NCBI GenBank assembly: GCA_944320385.1
Contig: CALUHH010000010.1
Span: 1 to 64,000, forward strand
Reading direction: 5' to 3'
From: an uncultured Atopobiaceae bacterium
GTDB taxonomy: Bacteria; Actinomycetota; Coriobacteriia; Coriobacteriales; Atopobiaceae
DNA: 64,000 nt
Shown: positions 26,775 to 34,321 of the stretch, in pieces
Layout of the letters: each line of letters starts with the position of its first letter
Numbering within the stretch: position 1 is the stretch's first letter
Translations under genes and position numbers: made by a program
Notes under the pieces: generated by a model
The model's input: only the letters and a program-made list of their open reading frames with translations
What the model was told of the DNA's origin: nothing
The model's database searches: none

Positions 26775-27192
26775 GCACGCCGCTTAAGAAACGCGGCTCA
26801 TCCTGAGGCGCGGGCCCGCCGCGCTTAAAGATTGCGCCTCATCCGGAGAAGCGGGCTCGCTGCGCTTAAGGATTCGCCTCCGTCCGGAGAAGCGGGCTCG
26901 CCGCGCTTAAAGATCGCGCCTCATTCGAGAAAATGACGCCGCCGCGCTTAAGAAACGCGTCCTGTCCAGGGGCGCCTCCCGTCCACGCGAGGCATTCCCT
27001 CCGGATGGGCGGCAAATGCTAAGCACCGCTCGTCCTTCTCGCCGGATGAGGCCGATTTGTTAAGCATGCCAGCGCCGATTTTCCGGACGGGGCAAAAAGA
27101 TTAAGCGAGAAGAACGGGCCCTCCCGGACGGGAGGCGATTGTTAAGCAGCGGGCCGCCGGCCCTCCCGGACGGGACGCGATTGTTAAGCAGT
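26775..27192. repeat. Converging 41-bp-period repeat array (copy 2)
   Basis: This fills the roughly 500-bp gap between the helical-repeat genes and convergent tRNA-Glu. CGCTTA starts at 26781, 26822, 26863, 26904 and 26945, exactly 41 bp apart. The inverse core TAAGC(A) ends at 27025, 27066, 27107, 27148 and 27190, spaced 41, 41, 41 and 42 bp. Each unit carries a variant of GCGCCTCATCCGG and a spacer such as AGAAGCGGGCTCGC. Five forward units face five inverted units around position 26985. The innermost forward and inverse cores are 78 bp apart, as in copy 1. No coding sequence is seen. Confidence 0.9.
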
Positions 27193-27209
27193 CGCCCGGT
27201 GCGCGACGC

Positions 27210-27242
27210 AAAAGGCCCGGGCCGCGCGGGACGGTCCGGGCC
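27210..27242 (-). terminator. Terminator of tRNA-Glu
   Basis: GGCCCGG and CCGGGCC pair around a GC-rich loop, with TTTT on the minus strand, 13 nt past the tRNA 3' end. Confidence 0.75.
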
Positions 27243-27254
27243 GAGACGTCGTGG

Positions 27255-27327
27255 TGCCCCCAACGGGAGTCGAACCCGTGTCGTCGCCTTGAAAGGGCGA
27301 TGTCCTAGGCCACTAGACGATGGGGAC
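27255..27327 (-). tRNA. tRNA-Glu (anticodon TTC)
   Basis: A 73-nt cloverleaf on the minus strand with acceptor GTCCCCA/TGGGGGC, anticodon loop CTTTCAA (anticodon TTC) in stem CGCC/GGCG, and T loop GTTCGACTC. The second acceptor pair is a T-G wobble. CCA is not encoded. Confidence 0.94.
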
Positions 27328-27396
27328 GCGCAGCAGAGTATACCAGAGGCTAGACGAGAAGAACGTCGGGCCCAAACCCATGCTCAAGACGTCGCC

Positions 27397-27548
27397 TAGG
27401 GGCGGTGGGACTCCGCGTTCGCAAAATCAGCGAACGCGCCGGCTTCGGAGGCCTCCGGCCTCCTCGCCCGCTCGCTACGGACGCTCTCGCGTCCGCTTAA
27501 CGCTCGCGCCCTCTCGGGTTCGAGTCCGTGCACTCAACTCGTCGCTGG
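27397..27548. repeat. Partial tRNA-Leu 3'-end duplication with three hairpins
   Basis: TAGGGGCGGTGGGACTC at 27397-27413 repeats the 3' end of the tRNA-Leu gene (27549-27565), 152 bp away in the same orientation. Between the copies are three perfect hairpins: 27414-27438 (CGCGTTCGC arms), 27447-27463 (GGAGGCC arms) and 27478-27495 (CGGACGC arms). A direct repeat of a tRNA 3' end is what an integrated element leaves as attachment sites, but no integrase is present. A structured RNA is an alternative reading. Confidence 0.6.
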
Positions 27549-27630
27549 TAGGGGCGGTGGGACTCGAACCCACAATCCTTGCGGCCGAAGATTTTAAGTC
27601 TCCTGCGTATGCCAATTCCGCCACGCCCCC
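27549..27630 (-). tRNA. tRNA-Leu (anticodon TAA)
   Basis: An 82-nt class II tRNA on the minus strand with acceptor GGGGGCG/CGCCCCT, anticodon loop CTTAAAA (anticodon TAA), a long variable arm (TTCGGCCGCAAGGA region) and T loop GTTCGAGTC. CCA is not encoded. Confidence 0.94.
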
Positions 27631-27648
27631 GCGACGACAGATACCATC

Positions 27649-28662
27649 CTAGCTCAGCGGGCGCATCGTGGGCTTCCAGATCACCGGGGACTCCGCGCCG
27701 GTCAGCGCGGCCGCGGCGGTGGTCGCCAGGCCGAAGAGCAGGTCGGACTCGCTGGCGATGAGCTCCTCGAAGCCCGTCTGGCGCATGAGCTCCAGAACGG
27801 CGACCGCCCCGCCCAGGATGACCGGGGCGCGCTTGGCCTGAAGGCCCGGCAGCTCGGCGCGCTGCTCGACCGTCATGCCGGCGAGGCGCCCCTCGAGCTC
27901 CTCGACCTTCTCGCGAGAGAGCCGTCCCAGGTGGACGCGCGTGGGGTCATACGGGTCGAGGCCCAGGCTCACGGCAACGAGGCTCGTCACCGTTCCGCCG
28001 CACACGACGAGGTGCTCGGGCGCGCCCTCGGCCGCCCGCGCGGCGCCCGCCGCAAAGAGGCCGCCCTCGGCGATCGCCGGGGCAAAGGCCTTTGCCGCAA
28101 AGGCGTGCGCGGCGTCGAGGTCGTCTGCGGACGGAAGGGGCCCCGCGGAGAGGAACTTCTCGGTCACGCGACGGCAACCCACGTCGATGGAGCGAACAAA
28201 CCCGAGGTCAAGGGCACCGTCGCGGCGCAGCGACCCCAGGGCGAGCTCCGTCGAGCCGCCACCGTTATCCGCCACGAGGATGCGCTTGCCGGGGAAGTCG
28301 CGCGCCACGCCCAAAAACGTGAGGGCGCCCTCGATCTCGCCGGGGATGACCAGCGGGTCGAGGCCCAGCGAGTCGAGCGCCGCGCCGAGCTCGGCCGCGT
28401 TCTCGGCGTCGCGCGCCGCGCTCGTGAGCGTGCAGCACACCGCTTCTGCATGGGCGTCGCGGGCGGACTCCACGTAGCCGCGCACGCAGGCAAAGACGCG
28501 CTCCATGGCGCCCTGCGCGAGCCGGCCGGTCGCGTCCACCCCCTCGCCCAGGTTGCAGATCTCCGAGTGCTTGGCGAGGCGCAGCACGCGCCCCTCCTCG
28601 ACGTCCGCCACGGCGAGGCGCGCGGTCACGGTGCCGATGTCGATGCAGGCTACGCGGGGCAT
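27649..28662 (-). CDS. Ppx/GppA-family exopolyphosphatase/pppGpp phosphatase
   Basis: An ASKHA-fold phosphatase acting on polyphosphate or pppGpp. The ATG at MPRVACIDIGTVTARL follows GAGGAGGAGT and overlaps the DivIC-like stop as TAATG. The phosphate-binding segments are CIDIGTVTARL (6-16) and ILVADNGGGSTELALG (near 122-137). The 337 residues match the short, single-module type. Pairing of a DivIC/FtsB-like gene with ppx is common in actinobacteria, which supports both calls. Confidence 0.9.
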   Translation of the reverse strand: MPRVACIDIGTVTARLAVADVEEGRVLRLAKHSEICNLGEGVDATGRLAQGAMERVFACVRGYVESARDAHAEAVCCTLTSAARDAENAAELGAALDSLGLDPLVIPGEIEGALTFLGVARDFPGKRILVADNGGGSTELALGSLRRDGALDLGFVRSIDVGCRRVTEKFLSAGPLPSADDLDAAHAFAAKAFAPAIAEGGLFAAGAARAAEGAPEHLVVCGGTVTSLVAVSLGLDPYDPTRVHLGRLSREKVEELEGRLAGMTVEQRAELPGLQAKRAPVILGGAVAVLELMRQTGFEELIASESDLLFGLATTAAAALTGAESPVIWKPTMRPLS

Positions 28663-29228
28663 TACTCCTCCTCGTGATACTGGAACACGAAGTCGCCCAG
28701 CGAGAGGTACCACGGGAGGCTCTGCTCGGGCTGCTCGTCGCCCTCCTCCTCGGGAAGGCCGACGGCGGTCACGCCGGACTCGCCCTCCGTGACGTAGCCG
28801 CGCTTGCGGGCCTCGTCCTCGATGCCCTCGCGGGTCTGGAGCTGGTCGATGTCGTGCTGGTACTCGTCGATGCTGGCGGTGAGGCCGTCGAGCGTGGCCT
28901 GGTTGAGCATCTGCTCGCGCCACGCGGCGTACAGGCCCTGGGCCGGGCCGTACAGCGTGACCAGGACGATCAGCGTCACGACGGCGACGACGAGGGGCGT
29001 GCGCGCCTTCCCGAGGCTCGCCGCGACGCCCTTGGCGCGCTCCGCGAGGGAGCCGGCGCGCGACGGGCCCGCGGCCGTCTTGGAGGGCTTTGACGTCTTC
29101 GCGCCCTTTGCCGCAGGGCGCCTCCCGACGCCCTGGGAGGCCCTGCCCGCCGGACGGCGCACGGCCCGGGAGGCCGTCGCGGCGCTCTTCTGCCTCCTCG
29201 TGGAGGCCGTCAACGTTCTCTCGCTCAT
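28662..29228 (-). CDS. Septum formation initiator (DivIC/FtsB-like)
   Basis: A bitopic cell-division protein. Its 188 residues comprise a very basic, Ala/Arg/Lys-rich cytoplasmic tail (1-75), one membrane helix (about 78-93, PLVVAVVTLIVLVTLY), and an extracytoplasmic coiled coil with TASIDEYQHDIDQLQTREGI followed by the DivIC-typical EDEARKRGYVTEGE. An acidic tail ends the protein. It lies between mazG and ppx and shares one base with ppx. Confidence 0.85.
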   Translation of the reverse strand: MSERTLTASTRRQKSAATASRAVRRPAGRASQGVGRRPAAKGAKTSKPSKTAAGPSRAGSLAERAKGVAASLGKARTPLVVAVVTLIVLVTLYGPAQGLYAAWREQMLNQATLDGLTASIDEYQHDIDQLQTREGIEDEARKRGYVTEGESGVTAVGLPEEEGDEQPEQSLPWYLSLGDFVFQYHEEE

Positions 29229-29320
29229 GCCCGTTCGTTTCTCTCTTGATTTTGGCGGGGCGGCGGCGCACGGCCGCTCTCACCCCGTTATACCAGACGG
29301 CGCCGCGGGCGACGGGCGCG

Positions 29321-30175
29321 TCAGGACATCTCCTCTTCCTTCGCACGGTCCCAGAGCTCGTTCATGCGCCCCGTGCCCAGGTCCTCAAGGTCGGCCCCGT
29401 CCTCGCGGGCGAGCGCCTCCATGCGCGCCCAGCGCGCCCTGAACTTGCGGTTGGCGTGGGCGAGCGCCTCCTCGGCGTCGATCCCCTCCCAGCGCGCCAC
29501 GTTCACCAGCGAGAAGAGCAGGTCGCCAAACTCCGCGGCGCGCTCGGAGGAGCCCGGCGCCTCGCGCTCGAACTCCGCGCGCTCCTCGGCGACCTTGTCC
29601 CAGACCGCGGCGACGTCGGGCCACTCAAAGCCCGCCTTCGCCGCGCGCTTGGAGATCTTCTGGCACTGCATGAGCGCCGGCAGGGCGCGCGGCACGCTGT
29701 CGAGAAGACCCTGGGGCCGCTCGTCCTTCTCGCCCGACGCGGCGCGCTCCGCAGCCTTGACCTCGTCCCAGATGTCCTGGACCTCGTTGCCGTCACCGGC
29801 CGCCACATGCTCGCCGAAGACGTGCGGGTGGCGGCGCACGAGCTTCTCGTTGAGGCCGTGGATGACGTCGTCGATCGAGAAGGCGCCCTCGTCGGCCGCG
29901 ATCTGCGCGTGAAGGACCACCTGCTCGAGCACGTCGCCGAGCTCCTCGGCCAGGTGCGCGTCGTCCCCGGCCTCGATGGCCTCCACCGCCTCGTAGGCCT
30001 CCTCGACCATGTGCTTGGTGATGGAGCGGTGCGTCTGCTCGCGGTCCCACGGGCAGCCGTCGGGCTGGCGCAGGCGCCACATCGTGCGCACCAGTCGGTC
30101 GAACTCGGGGTGAGCGGACGGCGCGCCGGGGCGTGCGGCGTTCTCGGCATCCACGCGATCTGCTGTCTTTGACAT
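29321..30175 (-). CDS. mazG: Nucleoside triphosphate pyrophosphohydrolase MazG
   Basis: House-cleaning NTP pyrophosphohydrolase of 284 residues with two MazG modules. The first has CPWDREQTHRSITKHMVEEA with the metal-binding EEAYEAVEAIE and ELGDVLEQVVLHAQIA. The second, at 180-245, has EERAEFE and EFGDLLFSLVNVAR. It is preceded by a 70-bp double palindrome that also forms the end of the upstream gene. Confidence 0.93.
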   Translation of the reverse strand: MSKTADRVDAENAARPGAPSAHPEFDRLVRTMWRLRQPDGCPWDREQTHRSITKHMVEEAYEAVEAIEAGDDAHLAEELGDVLEQVVLHAQIAADEGAFSIDDVIHGLNEKLVRRHPHVFGEHVAAGDGNEVQDIWDEVKAAERAASGEKDERPQGLLDSVPRALPALMQCQKISKRAAKAGFEWPDVAAVWDKVAEERAEFEREAPGSSERAAEFGDLLFSLVNVARWEGIDAEEALAHANRKFRARWARMEALAREDGADLEDLGTGRMNELWDRAKEEEMS

Positions 30176-30188
30176 CTGGCTCCTCCGT

Positions 30189-30259
30189 CTGTCAATTGGG
30201 GACAGTCCCCAACTAACAGAAATCTTTTATGTGAATTGGGGACTGTCCCCAATTGACAG
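30189..30259. repeat. 70-bp double palindrome, copy 1 (GGGGACTGTCCCC core)
   Basis: The left arm 30189-30212 is the exact reverse complement of the right arm 30236-30259 (24 nt). Each arm contains its own palindrome TTGGGGAC/GTCCCCAA. The middle holds ACAGAAATCTTTTATGT. Near-identical copies lie at 57252-57320 and 61095-61165. The right arm supplies the last codons and stop region of the biotin-ligase-like gene, so the element has been captured by a reading frame. Confidence 0.9.
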
Positions 30260-30772
30260 AACGCGGAGGGCGGCCTGCTCGGGGGCGAGCTCCAGCTCCC
30301 GGCCGTCCTCGAGGCGCACCGTCGCGCGCCCCCAGACGTCGACGCCGGCGAGCGTCCCGCGCGCGACGACGCGAGCGCCGCGCAGCACCTCGACCTGCTC
30401 GCCCATGCCGAGAAGAACGTCAAAGTAGTCGCCCAGCACGGAGGCCAGCGGCCCCGCGACGCCGCGGCCGGCGGCGTACTCCCCCGCCCAGGCGTCCACG
30501 GCACCCGCGGCCGCACGCTCGAGCGCGGCGGCGTCGAGGACCCCGCCCTCGTCCCACGTGAGGTCGCAGCGCACGAAGACGCCCTCGTCGTCGTAGCCGG
30601 CGCGCGCGTCAACGTAGACGAGCGGCTCGCCCTCCGCCGAGACCACGCCGTGCGGCCAGGAGAGCCGCGCGCCGAGCTCGCGCGCCACGCCGAGAGCGCA
30701 CACGTAGGGCGCGCCCGTCACAAACCCCATGGGAACCGCCGGTCGCAGGATGAGCGACGTCCCTACTCCCAT
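30227..30772 (-). CDS. Degenerate biotin-protein-ligase-like protein
   Basis: A 181-residue protein resembling the central and C-terminal parts of BirA. LRPAVPMGFVTGAPYVCALGVARELGARLSWPHGVV matches the segment that ends in KWPND in active ligases, but here the catalytic lysine position is serine and the motif reads SWPHG. The N-terminal GRGRxG biotin loop is absent. The SH3-like C-terminal domain (VEVLRGARVVARGTLAGVD) is kept. It probably cannot make biotinyl-AMP. The last ten residues (IGDSPQFT end) are encoded by a palindromic repeat. The start has GGGGGAGGTCGC upstream and overlaps the folP-folK end by 10 nt. Confidence 0.65.
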   Translation of the reverse strand: MGVGTSLILRPAVPMGFVTGAPYVCALGVARELGARLSWPHGVVSAEGEPLVYVDARAGYDDEGVFVRCDLTWDEGGVLDAAALERAAAGAVDAWAGEYAAGRGVAGPLASVLGDYFDVLLGMGEQVEVLRGARVVARGTLAGVDVWGRATVRLEDGRELELAPEQAALRVLSIGDSPQFT

Positions 30773-32211
30773 GCGACCTCCCCCAGGTCGGCCGTCACGT
30801 GGCCGACGCGCTCCTCGCGCGGGGCGACCTCGACGCCCGCGTGGGCGAGGAAGCGCTCCGGGCTGTGCATGAGGTCCTCCATGGGAACGATGACGTAGTC
30901 GCGCTCGCCGAGGCGCGGGTGCGGCAGCGTCAGGCGCGCGCCGGCGTGGCGCTCGCCCTCGACCCACACGAGGTCGCAGTCGATCGTGCGCGGGCCCGAG
31001 CCCGGTTTTCTGGGGTCGCGGTCCTTCTCGCGCATCCTGCCGAGCTCGTCCTCGACCTCGAGGAGCTTGCCCATCAGCACGAGCGGGTGGAGCTCGGTGC
31101 GAATCTCGGCGACGGCGTTTGCCACGGGCGTGGCGATGCCGTAGGCGGGCTCGGTCTCGTAGGCATGGCTCACGCTGACCACGCAGGTGAGGGGAATCTC
31201 GTCGATGAGCTGCACCGCGCGCGCGATGTTGCCCACGCGGTTGCCCACGTTGGAGCCCAGGCTCACAAAGCCCTGGCGCGGGTCCTTGTGGGAGACGGCC
31301 CAGTAGGCGTTCACGGCCTGGGCCGCGCCGGCGACGTCGTGGACGCGCAGGATGCGCGCGCCGTTCTCGATGGCGGAGATGCAGACGCCCGCCGTCGCGG
31401 CGTCGCGGGCGGCGGCGTCGCTCACGCCGGAGAGCGCCCCGACGAAGCGCTTGCGCGACACGGCGCACACGAGCGGGTAGCCCATCGACGCCATGGAGCG
31501 CGTCGAGCGCTGGATGACCACGTCCTCGTCGGCGTACTTGTCAAAGCCCGCGCCCGGGTCCATGCAGATTCGGTCGTGGCTGACGCCGGCGCGCTGCAGC
31601 GTGCGCGCCTGGTCGCCGAGAAACCCCATGACCTGGCGCATGATCGGCGCCTCCTCGGGCAGCGTGAAGCGGCGCTGGGAGAGGACCGGTCGGGGCAGCG
31701 CGCTGCCGTTCGGCCGGCTCTGGTCGAGGGTGACCTGGCGGCGCGGGGCGCGCGTGCCCAGCCCGTCGCGGTTCCAGTGCATGACGATGCAGCCGCAGGA
31801 GGTGTCCGCCGCCACCTTGACCATCTCGGGGTCGGTGAAGCCCGAGACGTCGTTGACGATGGCGGCCCCCAGGCGCACGCACATGCGCGCCACGTCGGCG
31901 TGGCGCGTGTCGATGGAGACGACCGCGCCCGCCTCGACCAGCGCGCGGACCACGGGGACCACGCGCTGCGCCTCGACCTTGGACGAGACGGGCGTGTGAC
32001 CGGGGCGCGTGGACTCCCCGCCCACGTCGATGATGTCGGCGCCCTCGTCGAGCATCTGGAGGCCGCGGGCGATGGCGGCCTTCTCGTCGAGGTTCTCGCC
32101 CCCGTCCGAGAAGGAGTCGGGGGTCACGTTGAGAATGCCCATGATTCGTGGGCGCGCGAGCGAGATCTCGTGGGCGCCGCAGTGCCAGGTAGCGAAGTTC
32201 TCTCGGAGCAT
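30763..32211 (-). CDS. folP-folK: Bifunctional dihydropteroate synthase/HPPK
   Basis: A fusion of two folate-pathway enzymes. The start MLRENFATWHCG is chosen for GAGGGGAAGTC upstream. The DHPS part (about 1-315) has IMGILNVTPDSFSDGG, DVGGESTRPGHTPV and DPGAGFDK. The HPPK part (about 320-482) has FVSLGSNVGNR, YETEPAYG and RKPGSGPRTIDCDLVW. It would make dihydropteroate and the pyrophosphorylated pterin it needs on one chain. No folB lies between or beside them in the window. Confidence 0.93.
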   Translation of the reverse strand: MLRENFATWHCGAHEISLARPRIMGILNVTPDSFSDGGENLDEKAAIARGLQMLDEGADIIDVGGESTRPGHTPVSSKVEAQRVVPVVRALVEAGAVVSIDTRHADVARMCVRLGAAIVNDVSGFTDPEMVKVAADTSCGCIVMHWNRDGLGTRAPRRQVTLDQSRPNGSALPRPVLSQRRFTLPEEAPIMRQVMGFLGDQARTLQRAGVSHDRICMDPGAGFDKYADEDVVIQRSTRSMASMGYPLVCAVSRKRFVGALSGVSDAAARDAATAGVCISAIENGARILRVHDVAGAAQAVNAYWAVSHKDPRQGFVSLGSNVGNRVGNIARAVQLIDEIPLTCVVSVSHAYETEPAYGIATPVANAVAEIRTELHPLVLMGKLLEVEDELGRMREKDRDPRKPGSGPRTIDCDLVWVEGERHAGARLTLPHPRLGERDYVIVPMEDLMHSPERFLAHAGVEVAPREERVGHVTADLGEVAWE

Positions 32212-32321
32212 GACTTCCCCTCTCGGGCCGACTCGGTATCCGTCCATTGTACCCGGGCGCGCGGCAATGAGGACGGGTTCAATCACCGTCGGCCTGACCC
32301 AAGCGGGTCGCCGCCGGACCC

Positions 32322-33059
32322 TCAGAAGTCAAACGCCGCGGCGATGTCGCAGGCGCAGACGAGGTCCGCGCCGGAGTCCGCAGGGGTGGGGTCGCGGTTG
32401 ACAATCACGAGGTCGGAGCCCTGGAAGTAGTCCACGAGCCCTGCCGCCGGATACACCACGAGCGACGTGCCGCCAATGACCAGCAGGTCGGCGCGGGAGA
32501 TCGCCTGGACGCTGGCGAGAAGGACGCGCTCGTCGAGCTGCTCCCCGTACAGCACCACGTCGGGCTTCACCAGGCCGCCGCACTTCTCGCATCGGGGCAC
32601 GCCCTCGGACTCGAGGACCCACGCCGCCGAGTAGGTGGCGCCGCACCGCTGGCAGACGTTGCGGTGCACCGACCCGTGCAGCTCAAAGACCGTGCGGGAC
32701 CCAGCCGCCTGGTGGAGGCCGTCGATGTTCTGCGTGACCACGGCGGCGAGGTGCCCCTCGTGCTCGAGCTCGGCGAGCTTCTCGTGCGCGCGGTTGGGGC
32801 GCGCCCCCAGGCAGATCATCCGCTCCCGGTAGAACTGGTAGAACTCCTCGGTGTGGGAGACAAAGAAGCCGTGGCCGAGCATCTCCTCGGGCGGATACCG
32901 GAAGTGCTGGCGGTAGAGGCCGTCGGCGCTCCTGAAGTCGGGAATGCCGCTCGCCGTGGAGACCCCCGCCCCGCCAAAGAAGACGGCGCTTCTCGCCCTT
33001 CCAAACCGATCGGCGAGCTCCGCCGCGGCCTCGCGCGGATCTGAAACCATGCGTGACAT
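32322..33059 (-). CDS. NAD-dependent protein deacylase (Sir2 family)
   Basis: A cytoplasmic sirtuin of 245 residues that removes acyl groups from lysine using NAD. The start MSRMVSDPREAAAEL has GAGGGGGTCGCAC upstream; a second ATG three codons later is possible. Motifs are FFGGAGVSTASGIPDFRS (NAD site), TQNIDGLHQAAG, the catalytic FELHGSVHRNVC, and zinc cysteines CQRCG and CEKCG. The gene stands alone, opposite the patatin gene. Confidence 0.95.
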   Translation of the reverse strand: MSRMVSDPREAAAELADRFGRARSAVFFGGAGVSTASGIPDFRSADGLYRQHFRYPPEEMLGHGFFVSHTEEFYQFYRERMICLGARPNRAHEKLAELEHEGHLAAVVTQNIDGLHQAAGSRTVFELHGSVHRNVCQRCGATYSAAWVLESEGVPRCEKCGGLVKPDVVLYGEQLDERVLLASVQAISRADLLVIGGTSLVVYPAAGLVDYFQGSDLVIVNRDPTPADSGADLVCACDIAAAFDF

Positions 33060-33223
33060 GTGCGACCCCCTCGTCTCTGCTGCCCCCTCCCATGGTAGCC
33101 CCGCCCCGGCACATGATGGAGAATCCGTCGGCGACGGTTCGGGGGACGGCGTTTGGGGAAGAACAAGCTTCATGCGCAACGAATGACGGGCGGCCGGCTG
33201 CGTCATGTCAGAAGGAGGTTCGC

Positions 33224-34177
33224 ATGGAGTCACCTGTCAGCAACGTGTTTGACTGCGCCCTCGTCTTTGAGGGCGGCGGCTACCGCGCGAGCTACACCTG
33301 CGCCTTTGCCAACGTTCTTCTTGAGCAGGGCATCTACTTCGACTACGTCTGCGGCCTCTCGGCCGGGGCGAGCAACACCGTCAACTACCTCTCGCGCGAC
33401 CGCAAGCGCGTGCGCGAGGCGTTCATGACCGACGGCCCGGCGCGCGGGCTCGTCGGGCTTCGCTCGCTGCTGCGCGGGCGCGGCTACTTCGACGCCGACG
33501 CCCTCTACGAGGGCGCCCTGCGCGACGGCACCCTCGTCTTCGACTGGGAGACGTTTGCCGCCAACCCGGCGCGCCTGCGCATCCAGGCGTTTGAGCGCGA
33601 CACCGGGCGCACGGTGCGCTTTGGCCGCGAGGACATGACCGACGCGATGCGCATGATCGACCTCGTCCGCGCCAGCTCCACGCTGCCCGGCATGATGAGG
33701 CCGCTCGAGGTCGACGGGCGCGTGCTGCTGGACGGCGGCCTGGGCACCGGCGCGGGCATCCCCGTGTGCATGGCGGAGGACGACGGCTTCGAGCGGTTTG
33801 TCTTCGTCGCCACGCGCCCCCGCGGCTACCGCAAGAAGGAGCCCGGCGCCAAGGACGCGCAGATGTTCAAGGCCGTTGCCAAGGACCACCCCTATCTCCG
33901 CAAGGCGCTGCTCACGCGCTGGGAGCGCTACAACGCGGCGATCGAGCACGTGGAGGAGCTCGCCGCCCAGGGCAAGGCGCTCATCCTCTACCCCGACGAG
34001 ATGCCGGTGGAAAACGCCACGGTCAGCCCGCGCAAGCTCGCCGCCGCCTACGACGCCGGACATGCGCAGTACGCGCGCGAGATGCCGCGCGTGCGCGAGT
34101 TCCTGTTTGGCTCGGCAACCGGCGGGCCGCAGCCCGACGACCCCGACCAGGGGACCGGCTACATCACGCTGGGCTAG
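33224..34177 (+). CDS. Patatin-like phospholipase (YjjU-type)
   Basis: A predicted lipid acyl hydrolase of 317 residues with a Ser-Asp dyad. The ATG follows a perfect AGAAGGAGGT. Motifs are the oxyanion loop FEGGGYRASYT (near 15), the nucleophile GLSAGAS (GxSxG, near 46) and the DGG of VLLDGGLGTG (near 169). No signal peptide is seen. It is convergent with the PD-(D/E)XK-like gene, and a 120-bp repeat element lies between them. Confidence 0.9.
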   Translation: MESPVSNVFDCALVFEGGGYRASYTCAFANVLLEQGIYFDYVCGLSAGASNTVNYLSRDRKRVREAFMTDGPARGLVGLRSLLRGRGYFDADALYEGALRDGTLVFDWETFAANPARLRIQAFERDTGRTVRFGREDMTDAMRMIDLVRASSTLPGMMRPLEVDGRVLLDGGLGTGAGIPVCMAEDDGFERFVFVATRPRGYRKKEPGAKDAQMFKAVAKDHPYLRKALLTRWERYNAAIEHVEELAAQGKALILYPDEMPVENATVSPRKLAAAYDAGHAQYAREMPRVREFLFGSATGGPQPDDPDQGTGYITLG

Positions 34178-34196
34178 GCGACCGCAAAGCGCCGGC

Positions 34197-34321
34197 GGGT
34201 TTTGCTCGAGCAAAACCCGGACCCTCGCCGCTCCGCGTTACGTTTCCGCAGCTCGCCGTTCTTCTCGCCTATCGAGAAGAACGGCGAGCTCGTACATTTC
34301 TCGATAGGCTCTGTACGAGCT
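34197..34321 (-). repeat. 120-bp triple-hairpin element, copy B
   Basis: Three dyads sit in the gap between two convergent genes: a 22-nt palindrome with core TTTTGCTCGAGCAAAA (34197-34218), an 18-bp stem with GTTCTTCTCG arms and 5-nt loop (34250-34290), and a CGTACA/TGTACG dyad (34287-34321). Read on the minus strand, the order and much of the sequence match 36561-36680. Both copies occupy convergent gaps, so a bidirectional terminator or insulator role is likely. Confidence 0.85.

Noticed and set aside
22925-27192. The 41-bp arrays as CRISPR arrays
   Set aside because: The units vary in sequence, the spacers are similar rather than unique, the array flips orientation midway and no cas genes are present.
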